From NCBI GenBank assembly GCA_023974075.1, contig CM043801.1, positions 33,240,248 through 33,304,247 on the forward strand: 64,000 nucleotides of DNA. The letters run 5' to 3'. The stretch is from Chaenocephalus aceratus. Lineage: Eukaryota > Chordata > Actinopteri > Perciformes > Channichthyidae. Positions 13,201 to 22,135 of this stretch are shown here, in pieces. The notes under the pieces are model-generated. The model made no database searches. It was given only the letters and a program-made list of their open reading frames with translations, and was not told the origin of the DNA. The position numbers and the translations under genes are program-made. Each line of letters begins with the position of its first letter. The stretch's first letter is position 1.

Positions 13201-16200
13201 TTCCTCACATCATGACCTGAGCAAACGGAATTTGATCTAAAGTTCAGTGAAAGCTCTGTAAATAGTCCAAATGTGCAGAAGGTTTCTGTGGTAGGTCATA
13301 GCATGGGCTTTGCTTCGGACTCTTCTGAGGAAATAAGGCAAACTCTTGCAACAACAAGTGTAACTAATAAGATGAGTCCTCATTTTGTTGACTAGGATTG
13401 AATGTGTTCTCCGGTCAATATGTCCCTCTCACCTCTTTTACTATTTACTTTTATGTATTCAATGTGTTTCAACATGTTGAAGTATTTTATGTGAAAGCTG
13501 CCCACTTGACCAGTTCTCCCTGGAGGTAGACATATCCTTCTTGGCTAAAGGATCAATCAATCCGATAAAACTATTATTCTTTCACACACAGTGACGTCAC
13601 GAGCTACCCACAATGCAACACGCGCCATATATATATATATAAATACGCCATTTTGCTGGAGGTGCTAATATCCTGGAGGTGCTAATATAAACAGCTAGCT
13701 AAAGTAGCCAGGCAGAGCGCACTAGATTTTTTTTTCTGAATTAACGACCGAAGAAATCGCTGCATGTCTTCGGATTACATCTCTGGCCTTGAGGGGTGTG
13801 CTCTCGGTCGTTACCAGCGTTACCTAGAGCTGTGTGGGTTGTCGGATTGCCCTTACCGACAGATGCAGATGTATGGAAAAACGACAGTGGCCTTCGTCGA
13901 TTTTGGCAGCATCTACGTCTATCTTCTGGAAACACCAGGTGGATACCCCACTTGTCACAATAATATTATCACGCCATTGCATTTATGTGGTATTTTAGAG
14001 TTGACTAGATATTGATTAAGGCAATAGACTATGATATTCAGTACAGGAAGCTTAGCAACACCTAGACGGTGTAGCGGCTGCTTGCACCTCGCGTAAAACG
14101 GCGGATACCGGAAGTACGGTGTCGCGCTCGGCCCAATACCCGTATGTGTGTGTGAAAGAATTAAAAGAAGGTGTATCCAGAAGGAAGTCACAGCAGAGCC
14201 GTGGGAACACTTAGATGAAATGCAGCAGTTATTCAGTCCTTACTTTCAGCTCCAGCTGTGCTTTACCTGCAATAACACGTCAACATGTCTGCAGTGTGGA
14301 GTTTCTATTACAGTCTAACAGAAGGAAAAAAAAGACGGTGGTGTTGTTCGTCATGACTTAATAAGGTTAGTAGTTTGGAGGATTTCCAAGATGAGCCAAC
14401 CTCGATCTTGTTTGAACTTGAATAGACAACTAGGACACTTTAATGACTAAGTCAGCATGGCTCTGCTCTAAATCCACACTACAACTAAGAAATCCTCATG
14501 GTTTAGTGTTTTCAAGAAGTTTTCCAAATATTTAAATATCATTTTTTTGTTTTCTGATATCCTTCCGCTGTCGTTTTTGCCAACCACCGCACTTTGTTTA
14601 ACTTTTTGCAGATGCAGCTTCACTTCTTTTCTTCATGACATTTTGGAAAATGGAGCACGTCTCTGAACTGTTTGGGTATTCCTAACGTCTCTGCACTGTT
14701 TGGGTATCTATTCCTAACGTCTCTGCACTGTTTGGGTATTCCTAACGTCTCTGCACTGTTTGGGTATTCCTAACGCCTCAATGGGAACACGGCATGGTGT
14801 GAATCTGCTCTAAATAAGTATATAGTATGAGTTCAGGAGCTCAACCTTCTCTGCTGGGCTATCAGCCAATTATTCTAGCCCCCCCCTGCTAATGGCTAGT
14901 TTGACCAATGACATTTGTCCCTTTAGTTTCCCCGCCAGAGATATTTGTATAGCTTATCCTTTCTGTGGAGAAAATAAATAGTTGGCTGTAGACTAAACAT
15001 TAGACAATATTGGCAGGTTGCTGGGAAAGTGTATGAGTAATGCTTCGTCCTCCACGATTACTGTCAGTGCAGTCGGAGAGAAGCACTAAAACTTTGGTTC
15101 CTTCAGGGCACAATCGCTCTTTGTCCGGCTCAATGGTGTGCAGAAGAGAAGAGTCATGTATCTGATGACTTTAGACTTGACTCGACAGAAATCTGACTTT
15201 GCAATCAGACTTGCAACTTGTCCAACTGACTCCACTTTGACATCACATTTCTGTCTTGGAATGACTTCATCCCAATTTTTTATTTATTTTTTCCTAACAA
15301 TGGATGTACATTACTTGAATACATCTGACAGCCAATCACATTGCCTGAGCATGAGGAAAAGATCCGTCTGGACATGCAAACAAGCAGACAGACATCCCAT
15401 AATACCTAAGATTGTCACATCTACACGTAAAGACTCTAAGGTCGTCAGAAAAATGCAAAACATTTACCTCAGAAATTAAATTGTCACTGAAAGGACACAC
15501 TTTAAGAACACACATTCTTGTCCTGTTCAAACTGTCAGAAATGTGATGCATAACGACTTCAAACACGAATTTAACTCAACTCTAGAATTCATTCCAAGCC
15601 GTGGGACTTTTTTGAGACTTGCAACACATCACTTCTGCAAACGTCGTCAGCATGAGGACATGAAGTAATGCTGAAATAACAGCTTTAAATCTGAGGCAAC
15701 TTGATCTTTGGATAAATAAAGATAAACATTTGAGTGGGTTTTATAGTTTGAAAACTTTCTTTAAAGCTGCCCTATTTTGCTTTTTGGATTTTTTTTTGGG
15801 TTTGCGTGCACATCAATTATCTGACTTTACGTAACATAGTGACATCACGACATAACATTTGCGCTTCTATTGGCTAGCGCTCCAATACGTAGCCTGTGAT
15901 AGGCTACGGGGCGGGACATCTCTAAACGGTTGACCAATCACAACAGAGCCGGCCAGCTAACCAATCAGAGCAGACTGGGCTCTGGTTTCAGACAGAGACA
16001 CATAACATCAAAGCATGGAGACATGTCCCAGTAGAGACACTACCTATGGACCTGAACATAAGCCGAATAGGGCCCCGTTAAATGACCTGATACAAGTTCC
16101 TCTTTGCTCTACCATGCAGCCAGTGTGTACACATGTTGTGTAACTACATGCTTATGCTATCATGTCTGTGTTTCTTTATCAGACCCCCCAGATGCCATCA

Positions 16201-16321
16201 TCTCCTCCACTGCAGAGGACTGGTATGTGGGTATGGAGAACGCTGAGATGATCTGCAGCGGCGGAGGATACCCCAAGCCTCAGAACATCACCTGGACGAG
16301 GTACTGGCATCCACTTGTCTG

Positions 16322-16391
<70 letters not shown>

Positions 16392-19300
16392 ACACACACA
16401 CACACACACGTTCATTCACCCCACTGCGATGCTATCGGCGCTGCTGCTAAACTGCTCTTTACATGGCACTGGAATGTGTCTCCGAGCATATCTAAGCCAC
16501 TGCTAACACGCATACACACCGTCTACACCCCCATTAACAACAATGAAGTGCGCTTCAATCTGAAGGAGGGCGCCTTTCTATCCTGCGCCTCAATTCATCT
16601 CAGAATAAAAGCGGCGGTGTCGTGTTGCGCAATTTGAAGTCAGGAAAAGAGCCAGGGAGATATTCTCACACGAGGGAGGGGAGAGCGCGACACAAGGAAG
16701 AGCAGGAGACGAATGCTAAGCACTTAATCATAGTGCCATGCTTTAAATATCACTTTAATGCCTGGTAAAACACAGGGTCTGCACTTAAATTAGAGACACT
16801 GTACCAGCCATTACAGCCCGACTGAATACACACGGATCAAATGCTGTGTGTGCTGAGTGAGAAATATTTCAGCCATGAAGCAATATTGAAATATTAAGAT
16901 TATTCTGGATTAAAGCTTTTCAACCTCGCAGACCCGTCGGCGCGATCGTCAGGACGAACTCATTCTGTGTTTAACTCCAGAGACGCTCGTTTTCAACTCG
17001 TAATACGTCGATATATTGGGGAATGTACTTGTTGGCTTTATTTTGGAGCTTTCGATAGGAAGAGCAGTCCGACTCGTGTGTCTCTACAGTAAATATGAAG
17101 CTTTTAACTTGCATATATTTATCTTAGCTTAGCATGAAGACTGGAAACAAGCCTTGCTCTGCATACATGTAACATAAAACACCAACCGGCGTCTCCCCGT
17201 GTGATGCTTTGATAACTCCCTGACAAAGATTGTGAGGCAGCACAAAACAGATAAGAATCTTTTTTGCTGCGAAAAGTGGATTTCTCACTTTATCTGTGTC
17301 CTTTTCCACCATCTCCTCTGTGTCGGATGCAATCTCCACCTGTGACTCTCGTACAAAGCGCTGGTTAGAGAAGCTAGGTGGGGTTTTGAGAAAAGAAATC
17401 TGAGCTGGCTCCAGTTTGGGGCGGGGGGGGGGGGGGGGTGCTGCGGCACGGTGAAACCGATGCAACATGACCCCCTCGGTGGACCTGATCAGAAACTGGC
17501 TCGCCTTCATGTGGCCTGTGATGTCTTCAGAGGGGCTTGCCGGACCTGCTCAAATCCCTCAAACCTAGTATTTATTGGGTGTATTCACATCAATGGGCGC
17601 CAGTCGGTAAGCCCAGCCGGGTTTGGTTCAGCTGCAGGTGAATTGGTGGTTACACTCTTTGGTGAACCTGATCCCGTGTAGCATTATTTCTGCAGAAACA
17701 CTTCCGTCATGCGTGCCACACAATGCTGCTGTTTTGGTTTTTACAGAAGAGGACGAGGGCCACTCTTCTTGTCACATTCCACCATTTTTTCTCTTGTGGC
17801 CCTAATCCTCTTTCACAGATATGTGTGTGTTCTTCTCAACACACATATTTTAAACTGGAATGCGAGATTGCACAGCTTTTGTTTCGGGCATTGAGTCACA
17901 GGTTTCTGTATGTGTTTGATTGATGAGTCCATGTCATGCGCATCAGCATTGCCAAGTAATCGTGACATCTTGCTCTGATTATTCACAGGAAAGGAGGGGC
18001 TTTGCCGGATTGGGTGTCCATGGTTGGAGAAAAACTAGTTTTTGGGCGGGCCCTGCGCATGAATGACAGCGGGGTCTACGAGTGTGTGGTCAGGAACGAG
18101 GTGGGAGCAGGAGCAGCAGAGTTTACAGTAACAGTCACAGGTAAGTGCACTTCAGCTTTGCTGCTAGTTAAAACTACAAAGGTTTTAAAGGGGGAACTCT
18201 CCGGATACTGTATGCTTTGCTGCTATTGGAGAATAGGGACATGAGAGGACCAGTACATGGATCTATAAGTACAATTGAGTTTTAAGATAAGACACTAGCT
18301 CAGGGGTGTCAAACTCAATTTCATCACGGGCCACATCAGCATTATGGTTGCACTCAAAGGGCCGGTTGTAACTTTAAGACTATATAAAAATACATATATA
18401 AATATTTCATAAATATAAAATAATGTATTATATTACATCATTGCCTCTGCATTGGATTATCATCGGATAGGGTAATAACTTCATAATTAACTACGTCTGA
18501 AAGCAGAAGTCTAGGGCAAAAGATTGCAAGTCTCTTCAGTGCGTAGGTCCCAAAATGATTTAAAAAGAAAAGCCAAATTCTGGAGGAAATAGAAGTGACA
18601 TTTTGAAATAAAAATCTAATTCTGAGAAAAAGGAATTCTATGAAAAAATGCATATTTTGAAGAAAAAAAGGCAAATTCTGAGAAAAAAAGTCATATTTGA
18701 GATGCATTGTGGGACATGTAGTTTATGGGCAACGTGCTTCTGTAGCATGTAACCGTATAATAAACATATTATATTCTTTGCAAGCTCTTGTGGGGCCGCA
18801 TGAAATGAAGTCGCGGGCCGAATGGGCCCTTGAGTTTGACACCCCTGCACTAGAAGCAACACTTTTTCAGTTTTGGGAGTTTGGGCTATTTTGCTTCTAT
18901 AACATCCCTTCTTCCAGATACATTTTATTCTTCCAAATACACAATAAGGTGTTTGAATACAATTCACAATCAAATGTTAAGATTTTTATGTTGCATATCC
19001 TTTAAGGGCATTTAAAAAAAGATTATTTAACGATAAGATAGTTAAGGTAGATAACAGAAGATAACATAACTTCACATAATGTAAGTAATAAACGGTGAAA
19101 GTCGTTGTCGTATCAGATAGCAAAAGTAAAACAAAATATACAAAGAAAGTTCTCCTTTGGATTTGTAGTAATTATGCACACGTGCTGCCCTCTAGTGGTG
19201 GATAGAAGGCATGACCAGATCAATCAGGATCAAAGATGCTGTATAACACGACATCACTTTAGTTTTTGTTGCTGTGTCTTATGTAAGAAAAAGTCCTCAT

Positions 19301-19728
19301 GTCTTCCTGTCCTTGTCCTCCTTTCAGAGACCAGACGTCAGGGTGAGACCCCCGTCGAAAACCTGCTTCTGATCATCATCGGGGCGTCGGCCGGGGCGTT
19401 GGTCGTGGCGCTGGTCCTGGTCGTCCTGCTGGTCAACCGCTACCATCGTCACAAAAACAAGAAGCTCGAGATGGAGCTCAGCGAGAAAACGTAAGCCGAC
19501 CCACGAACTATGTTTTTTCCAGGAACTGAAATATACTTGTATTTATTTCCTGCAGTGTGACGACAGACGTGCTGTGAATGTTGCTGTGGGGAAAGTGATG
19601 CTCAAAGATCAAGCTGTCTTTTTCCCCCAGGGAGGAAATTCAAAGCTTCTCCAGACAAGCCTCCTTTAGGAGACTCAACTCAGTCAGCACAGACCCCAGA
19701 GTGCAGGTATACACACACACACACACGC

Positions 19729-19806
<78 letters not shown>

Positions 19807-20033
19807 CATGTATACATCACTTCAGGGGACATTGACTTGCATGCATTTCCTGGAGACTTATTCTAACCTTAACCATAACTAACACATGCCTAACCCTAAC
19901 CCTAATCCAGTCTTCACCCTAAAATTAATGATCCCCCTCATGGGGACCTCCAATTTGTCCCCATAAGGGAGGCGAGTCCCCACACGTGACTATGTAAACA
20001 GATGTAGGTCCCCACAAGTATAGTAATGCTAGA

Positions 20034-20085
<52 letters not shown>

Positions 20086-22135
20086 TAACTTTCTTTTTTC
20101 CCCAGTCTGAAGATTACGGCCTGCTCAGAGTCGACAGCCGAATGAAAGACAGCGAAATCTCTCTGGTGAGTCCAACACTATGACATTTAGTAGTCTCTGA
20201 ACATTTCATGACATTACACCCATCTTGCAAAAGGCCTCCCTCTTCCCTACTGAAAACACTGTTGAAGGCGGACCTCTCCTCAAGTTGCTCCCATCTGGTA
20301 GAGCAAGCCGGAAACCCTGACCATGCAGCTATTCATTTAGATTTGATCCAAACCACAGACTGTTCTTTCCAAACTTTGCATAAATGAAAGATGATCCATC
20401 TGCTGTCAAACATACTGATTTACCAGAAGTCCTGTTACTCAATATTCTTCATTCAGTATTCTGGATTCAACGGCAACATCACGTCCCATTCAAAGACAGA
20501 ATTGTCTTTAAAGCGTTTTTCGCTGCGAAAGTCAGAAACGTCTGGTCTCGAGGATCCATTTTCATTTGTACCAGAAATGTGGTTTCGCTTGCTTTCTTTC
20601 CTCCGTGATAAAACACAGTTCGTTTTGTTTTTATTGAAATTATTAATTTAAAAAGCAACCAATGATAAATATTTACAGTTGCTCAATTGGCGACGAGTCA
20701 AAGTTTCAAGTTGCAAGGCTTTTATTGTCATTTGTGCTACAGTGTAGTTTATGACAAACAGTTCACACACAATAAAACAGATAAAGTACAAGTAATACAA
20801 TAAAATAGAATAATAAGAATATAAACGGAAAGATATAATAGAAACAGAATACACATAAAATAGAATATAATAGCAACAGAATATATAAGAAACAGAATAT
20901 ATAGAAACTTGAATATAAATAGAGACAGAATATAATAGAACTGAAATATAATAGAAACATAATATTAATAGAAAACAGAATATATAGAACCTGTGCATAT
21001 AGTCTCTGATATTTGAAATATTGATATGAGTTGCAAACAGATGCATGTATGTTGTGTTCTTCCAAAAGTGCAGGTTGAGGTCAAAACAGCTGTTCTCAGT
21101 GTCGTGACTGTTTGGCTCGCTCTCCCTTTTAGGAACAGCCCATCTACCGAGGCAGCCAGTCCACTCTGGGGGGGAAGTGGGGGCCCTCCTCGGGGGTGGT
21201 GGAGGTGGACGAACTGGGACGTCCCGTGTCTGGCAAAACGGCAGGGAGAGCCTGCGAGGAGCAGAGCTGGAGGAGAAGGAGGAGCGCAGGAGGAGGGTGG
21301 AGTCGTACCTGAAGAGCAGCAACATGTCGCTGGTATGTGTCGGCGCCTGAGGGGTTGCTCCACGAAGCAGCCAGTTTCGCTGCGGATGTGTCATTCAGTA
21401 TCGTGTTTTACTCACTGCCAAATTGGCATCGTCGCTGTCAGACATATTCGTAGAAACAGGAGATGACACACGGCAGACAGACTCCATATTCAGCAGCTGG
21501 GATTTGTGTCTGGTTCGCTCCGTCTGTTTTCAAATCATCAGCTTTTCTTTGATTCATGTACAAATAGGATCAAATGTACGAGTAGTAAAGTGGTCTAAGC
21601 GTTTGGACTGATTCCAGCGAATAACCGTATTTAGTCTTTATTGAACACAGTAAGGGTTTAATGCGTGTGTTTGTGGTTTTTTAAGTTAAGTATCTGAATA
21701 CAATTCACCACCAGTGTTTTAGGTCATTGTATTGCCAGTTACATTTAACTAAGGGCTTTTGGATCTTGTATAGGCGTAACTTGTATCTCCACCCAGAGCT
21801 TTCATCAGCAGAGAAACAGTAATGTGTTTTTATGCTGTCTAAACCAGGACTCAGGTCTGCCCTCTTCCCTGGTTCCCCTGAAGGCCCCGCAGGACGAAGG
21901 CGATGGGCCCACACAGCCGGACCCGGCCCCCCCCAGAGAGGGAGACTCTCCACAGGGGGTGGGAGAGGACTGGCCCCCTCCCCCGGTGGTGGAGGGCCAC
22001 GAGGAGGAGGTGGGCAGCAGCTCCTACCACATCTCAGAGGCCCTCAACAACCACTTCTACTTCAGCAACGGGATCCTCAGGCCGAAGCCGCACTCCAACG
22101 CCATCCTGCTGCACCCCCGAGGACAGATCATCTGA
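794..22135 (+). CDS. nectin4: Nectin-4-like cell adhesion receptor, 11 coding exons (gene-level entry)
   Basis: Nectins are single-pass adhesion proteins of adherens junctions that bind in cis and trans through Ig domains and recruit afadin through their tail. Joining 794-845, 7451-7651, 8576-8743, 12232-12510, 16183-16300, 17989-18140, 19328-19490, 19631-19706, 20106-20165, 21133-21332 and 21848-22135 gives about 585 residues, provided one base is restored in exon 10. Order: signal peptide (1 to about 22), V-set domain (Cys47, Trp62, Cys121 in DKGSYTC), first C-type domain (Cys164, Trp176, Cys213), second C-type domain (Cys258, Trp271, Cys305 in DSGVYEC), membrane segment (about 336-359), long acidic and proline-rich tail. 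Nectin-4 identity rests on TWDT in domain 2, the RYHRHK stop-transfer, the S-x-RRL-x-S juxtamembrane motif and the C-terminus (NGILRPKP...RGQII), which resembles mammalian nectin-4 rather than the E/A-x-Y-V ending of nectins 1-3. All introns have GT-AG ends. Human nectin-4 is shorter (about 510 residues). Confidence 0.85.
2336..2379. repeat. (GT)n microsatellite
   Basis: An uninterrupted GT dinucleotide tract of about 22 units in nectin4 intron 1. Confidence 0.95.
2482..2950. mobile_element. Non-autonomous hAT-like repeat with CAGTGG termini
   Basis: The left end CAGTGGTTGATGAA and the right end, read inverted, CAGTGGTGGAAGAA form terminal inverted repeats. The body is rich in TACTTTTACT-type motifs seen again near 26.5 kb, 28.3 kb and 30.2 kb. 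Candidate 8-bp flanks (gttagaca and ataagacg) match at only 5 of 8 positions, so hAT membership is tentative. No transposase remains. Confidence 0.6.
3730..4193. mobile_element. Small DNA transposon, CAGGGTTC family, copy 1
   Basis: It begins CAGGGTTCTTACGGTCATT and ends TGTATGAACCCTG, so the ends are inverted repeats. The interior carries repeated GGAAAAGTCATGGA-like phrases. A second copy in opposite orientation lies at 25550-26139 in the zinc-finger gene intron. No coding capacity is seen and I could not find a clean target duplication. Confidence 0.7.
5587..7277. mobile_element. MITE-like transposon carrying a 37-bp minisatellite, copy 1
   Basis: The left end AAAGGTCCCTATTACAC and the right end GTGCACAATAGG... 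(inverse AAAGGTCACCTATTGTGC) are inverted repeats. The right boundary reads CCTTTAA, suggesting a TTAA target. Between them lie a unique arm (5587-6030) and a large minisatellite (6014-7245). A second, shorter copy in inverted orientation is at 22482-23176. Both arms of that copy match this one, including the palindromic context of the GATGGATCAAAAGAG segment next to the array. No transposase ORF is present. Confidence 0.75.
6014..7245. repeat. 37-bp minisatellite, about 33 units
   Basis: The unit is GAGGGGACACATGTTGATGT followed by AGAAGAGACATGAAGAA, 37 bp. Occasional units of 35, 36 or 38 bp occur (for example an extra T near 6631, and shorter units near 6790 and 7040). Two main variants exist: GAAGAA, dominating 6060-6830, and GGAGAA, dominating 6830-7240. 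Because 37 is not a multiple of three and the unit lacks stops on the minus strand, all three minus frames stay open for over 400 codons. This is a repeat artefact, not a protein. Confidence 0.95.
7338..7448. repeat. (CT)n microsatellite forming the exon 2 polypyrimidine tract
   Basis: About 110 bp of CT dinucleotides with scattered CCT interruptions run directly into the CAG acceptor of nectin4 exon 2. It therefore doubles as the pyrimidine tract of that splice site. Confidence 0.9.
7451..7651 (+). CDS. nectin4: nectin4 exon 2: N-terminal half of the V-set Ig domain
   Basis: It encodes residues 18-84. Visible hallmarks are the first intradomain cysteine (LPCHY, Cys47) and the core tryptophan (VTWYK, Trp62). 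The exon is bounded by an acceptor after the CT tract and a GTGAGA donor, in phase 1 at both ends. The V domain is interrupted here and completed in exon 3. Confidence 0.85.
7860..8060. mobile_element. Fragment of TTAA-type MITE, inverted
   Basis: The segment contains AGAGATGTCCCGCCCCTTAG and nearby phrases that are the reverse complement of those inside the element at 15761-16081. The ends are eroded, so the boundaries are approximate. Confidence 0.5.
8261..8298. repeat. Perfect 38-bp palindrome
   Basis: Two 19-base arms, beginning AGGCAAGTTTATTTATATA, are exact reverse complements with no spacer. The palindrome lies at the edge of an AT-rich tract (8312-8333) in nectin4 intron 2. Confidence 0.9.
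8401..8490. repeat. (ATCT)n microsatellite
   Basis: A tetranucleotide ATCT tract with a few interruptions, in nectin4 intron 2 about 90 bp before exon 3. Confidence 0.9.
8576..8743 (+). CDS. nectin4: nectin4 exon 3: C-terminal half of the V-set Ig domain
   Basis: It encodes residues 85-140, including the DKGSYTC motif with the second V-domain cysteine (Cys121) and a closing beta strand ending LTVW. The acceptor is ATCAG and the donor A|GTAAGA. Phase 1 at both ends keeps the frame with exons 2 and 4. Confidence 0.85.
9412..9792. mobile_element. TTAA-flanked MITE (AGGTGGGGTAGGTA family), copy A
   Basis: It starts TTAAAGGTGGGGTAGGTAA and ends TACCTACCCCACCTTTAA, giving near-perfect terminal inverted repeats inside a duplicated TTAA. 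TTAA targets are the signature of piggyBac-type transposition, so a piggyBac-derived MITE is the best guess. Other copies are at 11688-12042 (inverted) and 45817-46204. Confidence 0.75.
10173..10267. repeat. (CA)n microsatellite
   Basis: An uninterrupted CA tract of about 47 units in nectin4 intron 3. Confidence 0.97.
11688..12042. mobile_element. TTAA-flanked MITE, copy B (inverted)
   Basis: It is the reverse complement of the element at 9412-9792: the GAGAAACCGGCTCGAG block comes first and the GAGCTGGTTTCTCC block last. TTAA is present at both borders. Confidence 0.75.
12060..12115 (+). repeat. LINE/SINE-like 3' tail
   Basis: The phrase CCCCTCTGTGGGACTAATAA followed by AGGTATTCTGATTC resembles the 3' end shared by many fish non-LTR retroposons. 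Only the tail is recognisable; the family assignment is from general knowledge and is uncertain. Confidence 0.4.
12232..12510 (+). CDS. nectin4: nectin4 exon 4: first C-type Ig domain
   Basis: It encodes residues 141-233, a complete Ig domain with Cys164 (VAASC), Trp176 (HLTWDT) and Cys213 (KKLDC). An N-glycosylation sequon (NRT) starts at residue 186. The TWDT and SMTGKKL phrases resemble domain 2 of mammalian nectin-4. The exon is GC-rich compared with its flanks. Acceptor CTCTCAG, donor T|GTGAGT. Confidence 0.87.
13764..14015 (+). other. Unassigned 83-codon open frame, possibly transposon-derived
   Basis: The frame begins MSSDYISGLEG and contains ALGRYQRYLELCGLSDCPY. The pattern (tyrosine, spaced leucines, RY-x-x-x-L, G, D-x-P-Y) loosely resembles the N-terminus of YqaJ-nuclease-type transposon proteins common in fish, but this is recall and not a search. 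A possible donor (CAG|GTGGAT) follows residue 58. It could equally be a chance ORF. Confidence 0.2.
14659..14775. repeat. 28-bp tandem repeat, four units
   Basis: The unit GTCTCTGCACTGTTTGGGTA plus TTCCTAAC is repeated four times. The first unit has A for C (CTGAACTG) and the second carries a 4-bp insertion. Confidence 0.9.
15761..16081. mobile_element. TTAA-flanked MITE (GCCCTATT family)
   Basis: The left border is TTAAAGCTGCCCTATTTTGC and the right border GAATAGGGCCCCGTTAA. The ends are imperfect inverted repeats with TTAA outside. The interior phrase CCAATCAGAGCAGACTGGGC recurs at 38870-38890 and 58170-58190, marking related copies. Confidence 0.7.
16183..16300 (+). CDS. nectin4: nectin4 exon 5: N-terminal half of the second C-type Ig domain
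   Basis: It encodes residues 234-273 with the domain cysteine (EMIC, Cys258), Trp271 (NITWTR) and an N-glycosylation sequon at Asn268. Splitting of this domain between a 118-bp and a 152-bp exon agrees with what I know of nectin gene structure. The donor GTACTG is followed within 30 bp by a CA microsatellite. Confidence 0.85.
16326..16409. repeat. (CA)n microsatellite next to the exon 5 donor
   Basis: A CA tract of about 40 units with one CCC interruption, starting 25 bp after the exon 5 splice donor. Confidence 0.95.
17090..17480. repeat. Dispersed fish repeat with TAGCTTAGCATGAAGACTGG
   Basis: The phrase TAGCTTAGCATGAAGACTGG is familiar from a very common fish interspersed repeat. The segment continues to a G-homopolymer at about 17418-17439. 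The boundaries are estimates. An antisense 128-codon frame across it is not supported as a gene. Confidence 0.4.
17989..18140 (+). CDS. nectin4: nectin4 exon 6: C-terminal half of the second C-type Ig domain
   Basis: It encodes residues 273-323, including DSGVYEC (Cys305) and the final strand FTVTVT. Acceptor TTCACAG, donor G|GTAAGT. The frame joins codon AG|G from exon 5. Confidence 0.87.
18301..18847. mobile_element. Non-autonomous hAT element (CAGGGGTGTCAAACTCAA ends), copy 1
   Basis: It starts CAGGGGTGTCAAACTCAA and ends TTGAGTTTGACACCCCTG, an exact 18-bp inverted repeat. The flanking 8-mers CACTAGCT and CACTAGAA are a slightly decayed 8-bp target duplication, as expected for hAT. A second copy is at 53306-53801. 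Confidence 0.88.
19328..19490 (+). CDS. nectin4: nectin4 exon 7: membrane segment
   Basis: It encodes residues 324-378: a short stalk, about 24 hydrophobic residues (LLLIIIGASAGALVVALVLV then VLLV) and a basic stop-transfer RYHRHKNKK. Acceptor TTTCAG, donor AC|GTAAGC. The RYH-basic junction resembles nectin-4. Confidence 0.88.
19631..19706 (+). CDS. nectin4: nectin4 exon 8: juxtamembrane cytoplasmic segment
   Basis: It encodes TEEIQSFSRQASFRRLNSVS then TDPRVQ. The S-x-RRL-x-S...TDPR phrase corresponds to the mammalian nectin-4 juxtamembrane tail. The donor GTATAC runs directly into a CA microsatellite. Confidence 0.85.
19709..19802. repeat. (CA)n microsatellite at the exon 8 donor
   Basis: The CA tract, with a few CG units at its start, begins at the splice donor of exon 8. 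Confidence 0.95.
19803..20034. repeat. Dispersed element linked to CA tracts, copy in intron 8
   Basis: The sequence contains TAACCCTAACCCTAATCC, CCCCATAAGGGAGGCGAGTC and GGTCCCCACAAGTATAGTAA. The same phrases occur in inverse orientation at 51586-51752 and 52067-52141 in TESK2 intron 5. In each place it is sandwiched by CA/GT microsatellite. It fills most of the 399-bp intron 8. Confidence 0.75.
20035..20082. repeat. (CA)n microsatellite before exon 9
   Basis: About 24 CA units end roughly 23 bp before the exon 9 acceptor. Confidence 0.95.
20106..20165 (+). CDS. nectin4: nectin4 exon 9: cytoplasmic tail
   Basis: A 60-bp phase-0 exon encoding SEDYGLLRVDSRMKDSEISL. Acceptor CCCCAG, donor G|GTGAGT. 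The length is a multiple of three, so skipping it would keep the frame. Confidence 0.8.
21133..21332 (+). CDS. nectin4: nectin4 exon 10: cytoplasmic tail, with one-base frameshift
   Basis: The frame opens as EQPIYRGSQSTLGGKWGPSS and continues to VDELGRPV. At 21227-21232 it breaks: reading on in the same frame meets TGA at 21310-21312, while the frame one base away continues WQNGRESLRGAELEEKEERR and on to KSSNMSL at a GTATGT donor. That second frame joins exon 11 correctly. The exon is 200 bp where 201 would be expected, so one base appears to be missing (or two added). A consensus error is most likely; a real frameshift allele would delete the last 135 or so residues. Confidence 0.75.
21848..22135 (+). 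CDS. nectin4: nectin4 exon 11: C-terminal tail and stop
   Basis: It encodes about 95 residues, proline- and glutamate-rich (WPPPPVVEGHEEE), then SEALNNHFYFSNGILRPKP and the terminal RGQII, stop TGA at 22133-22135. The A-x-N-H-F...NG-x-LR-x-KP block resembles the mammalian nectin-4 C-terminus, which ends GHLV. A hydrophobic last residue fits a PDZ ligand for afadin, but binding is inferred only. Confidence 0.88.
   Translation, partial: DSGLPSSLVPLKAPQDEGDGPTQPDPAPPREGDSPQGVGEDWPPPPVVEGHEEEVGSSSYHISEALNNHFYFSNGILRPKPHSNAILLHPRGQII

Larger units (their letters stand above)
12511..16182 (+). other. nectin4 intron 4
   Basis: No nectin exon is visible here. It contains an unexplained open frame (13764-14015), a four-copy 28-bp tandem repeat (14659-14775) and a TTAA-flanked MITE (15761-16081). 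Stretches such as 12540-13560 and 14830-15700 show nothing I recognise. Confidence 0.6.

Noticed and set aside
17124..17510. Minus-strand 128-codon ORF
   Set aside because: It overlaps a common fish interspersed repeat and a G-homopolymer (read as a proline run). No domain was recognised.
19860..19920. Possible interstitial telomeric repeat
   Set aside because: Only about two CCCTAA units occur, inside a dispersed element. This is too few to call telomeric DNA.
20648..21394. Minus-strand ORF of 248 codons
   Set aside because: It is antisense to nectin4 exon 10 and runs through an AT-rich tract of TATAATAGAAACAGA-like repeats. The composition is unlike a protein.
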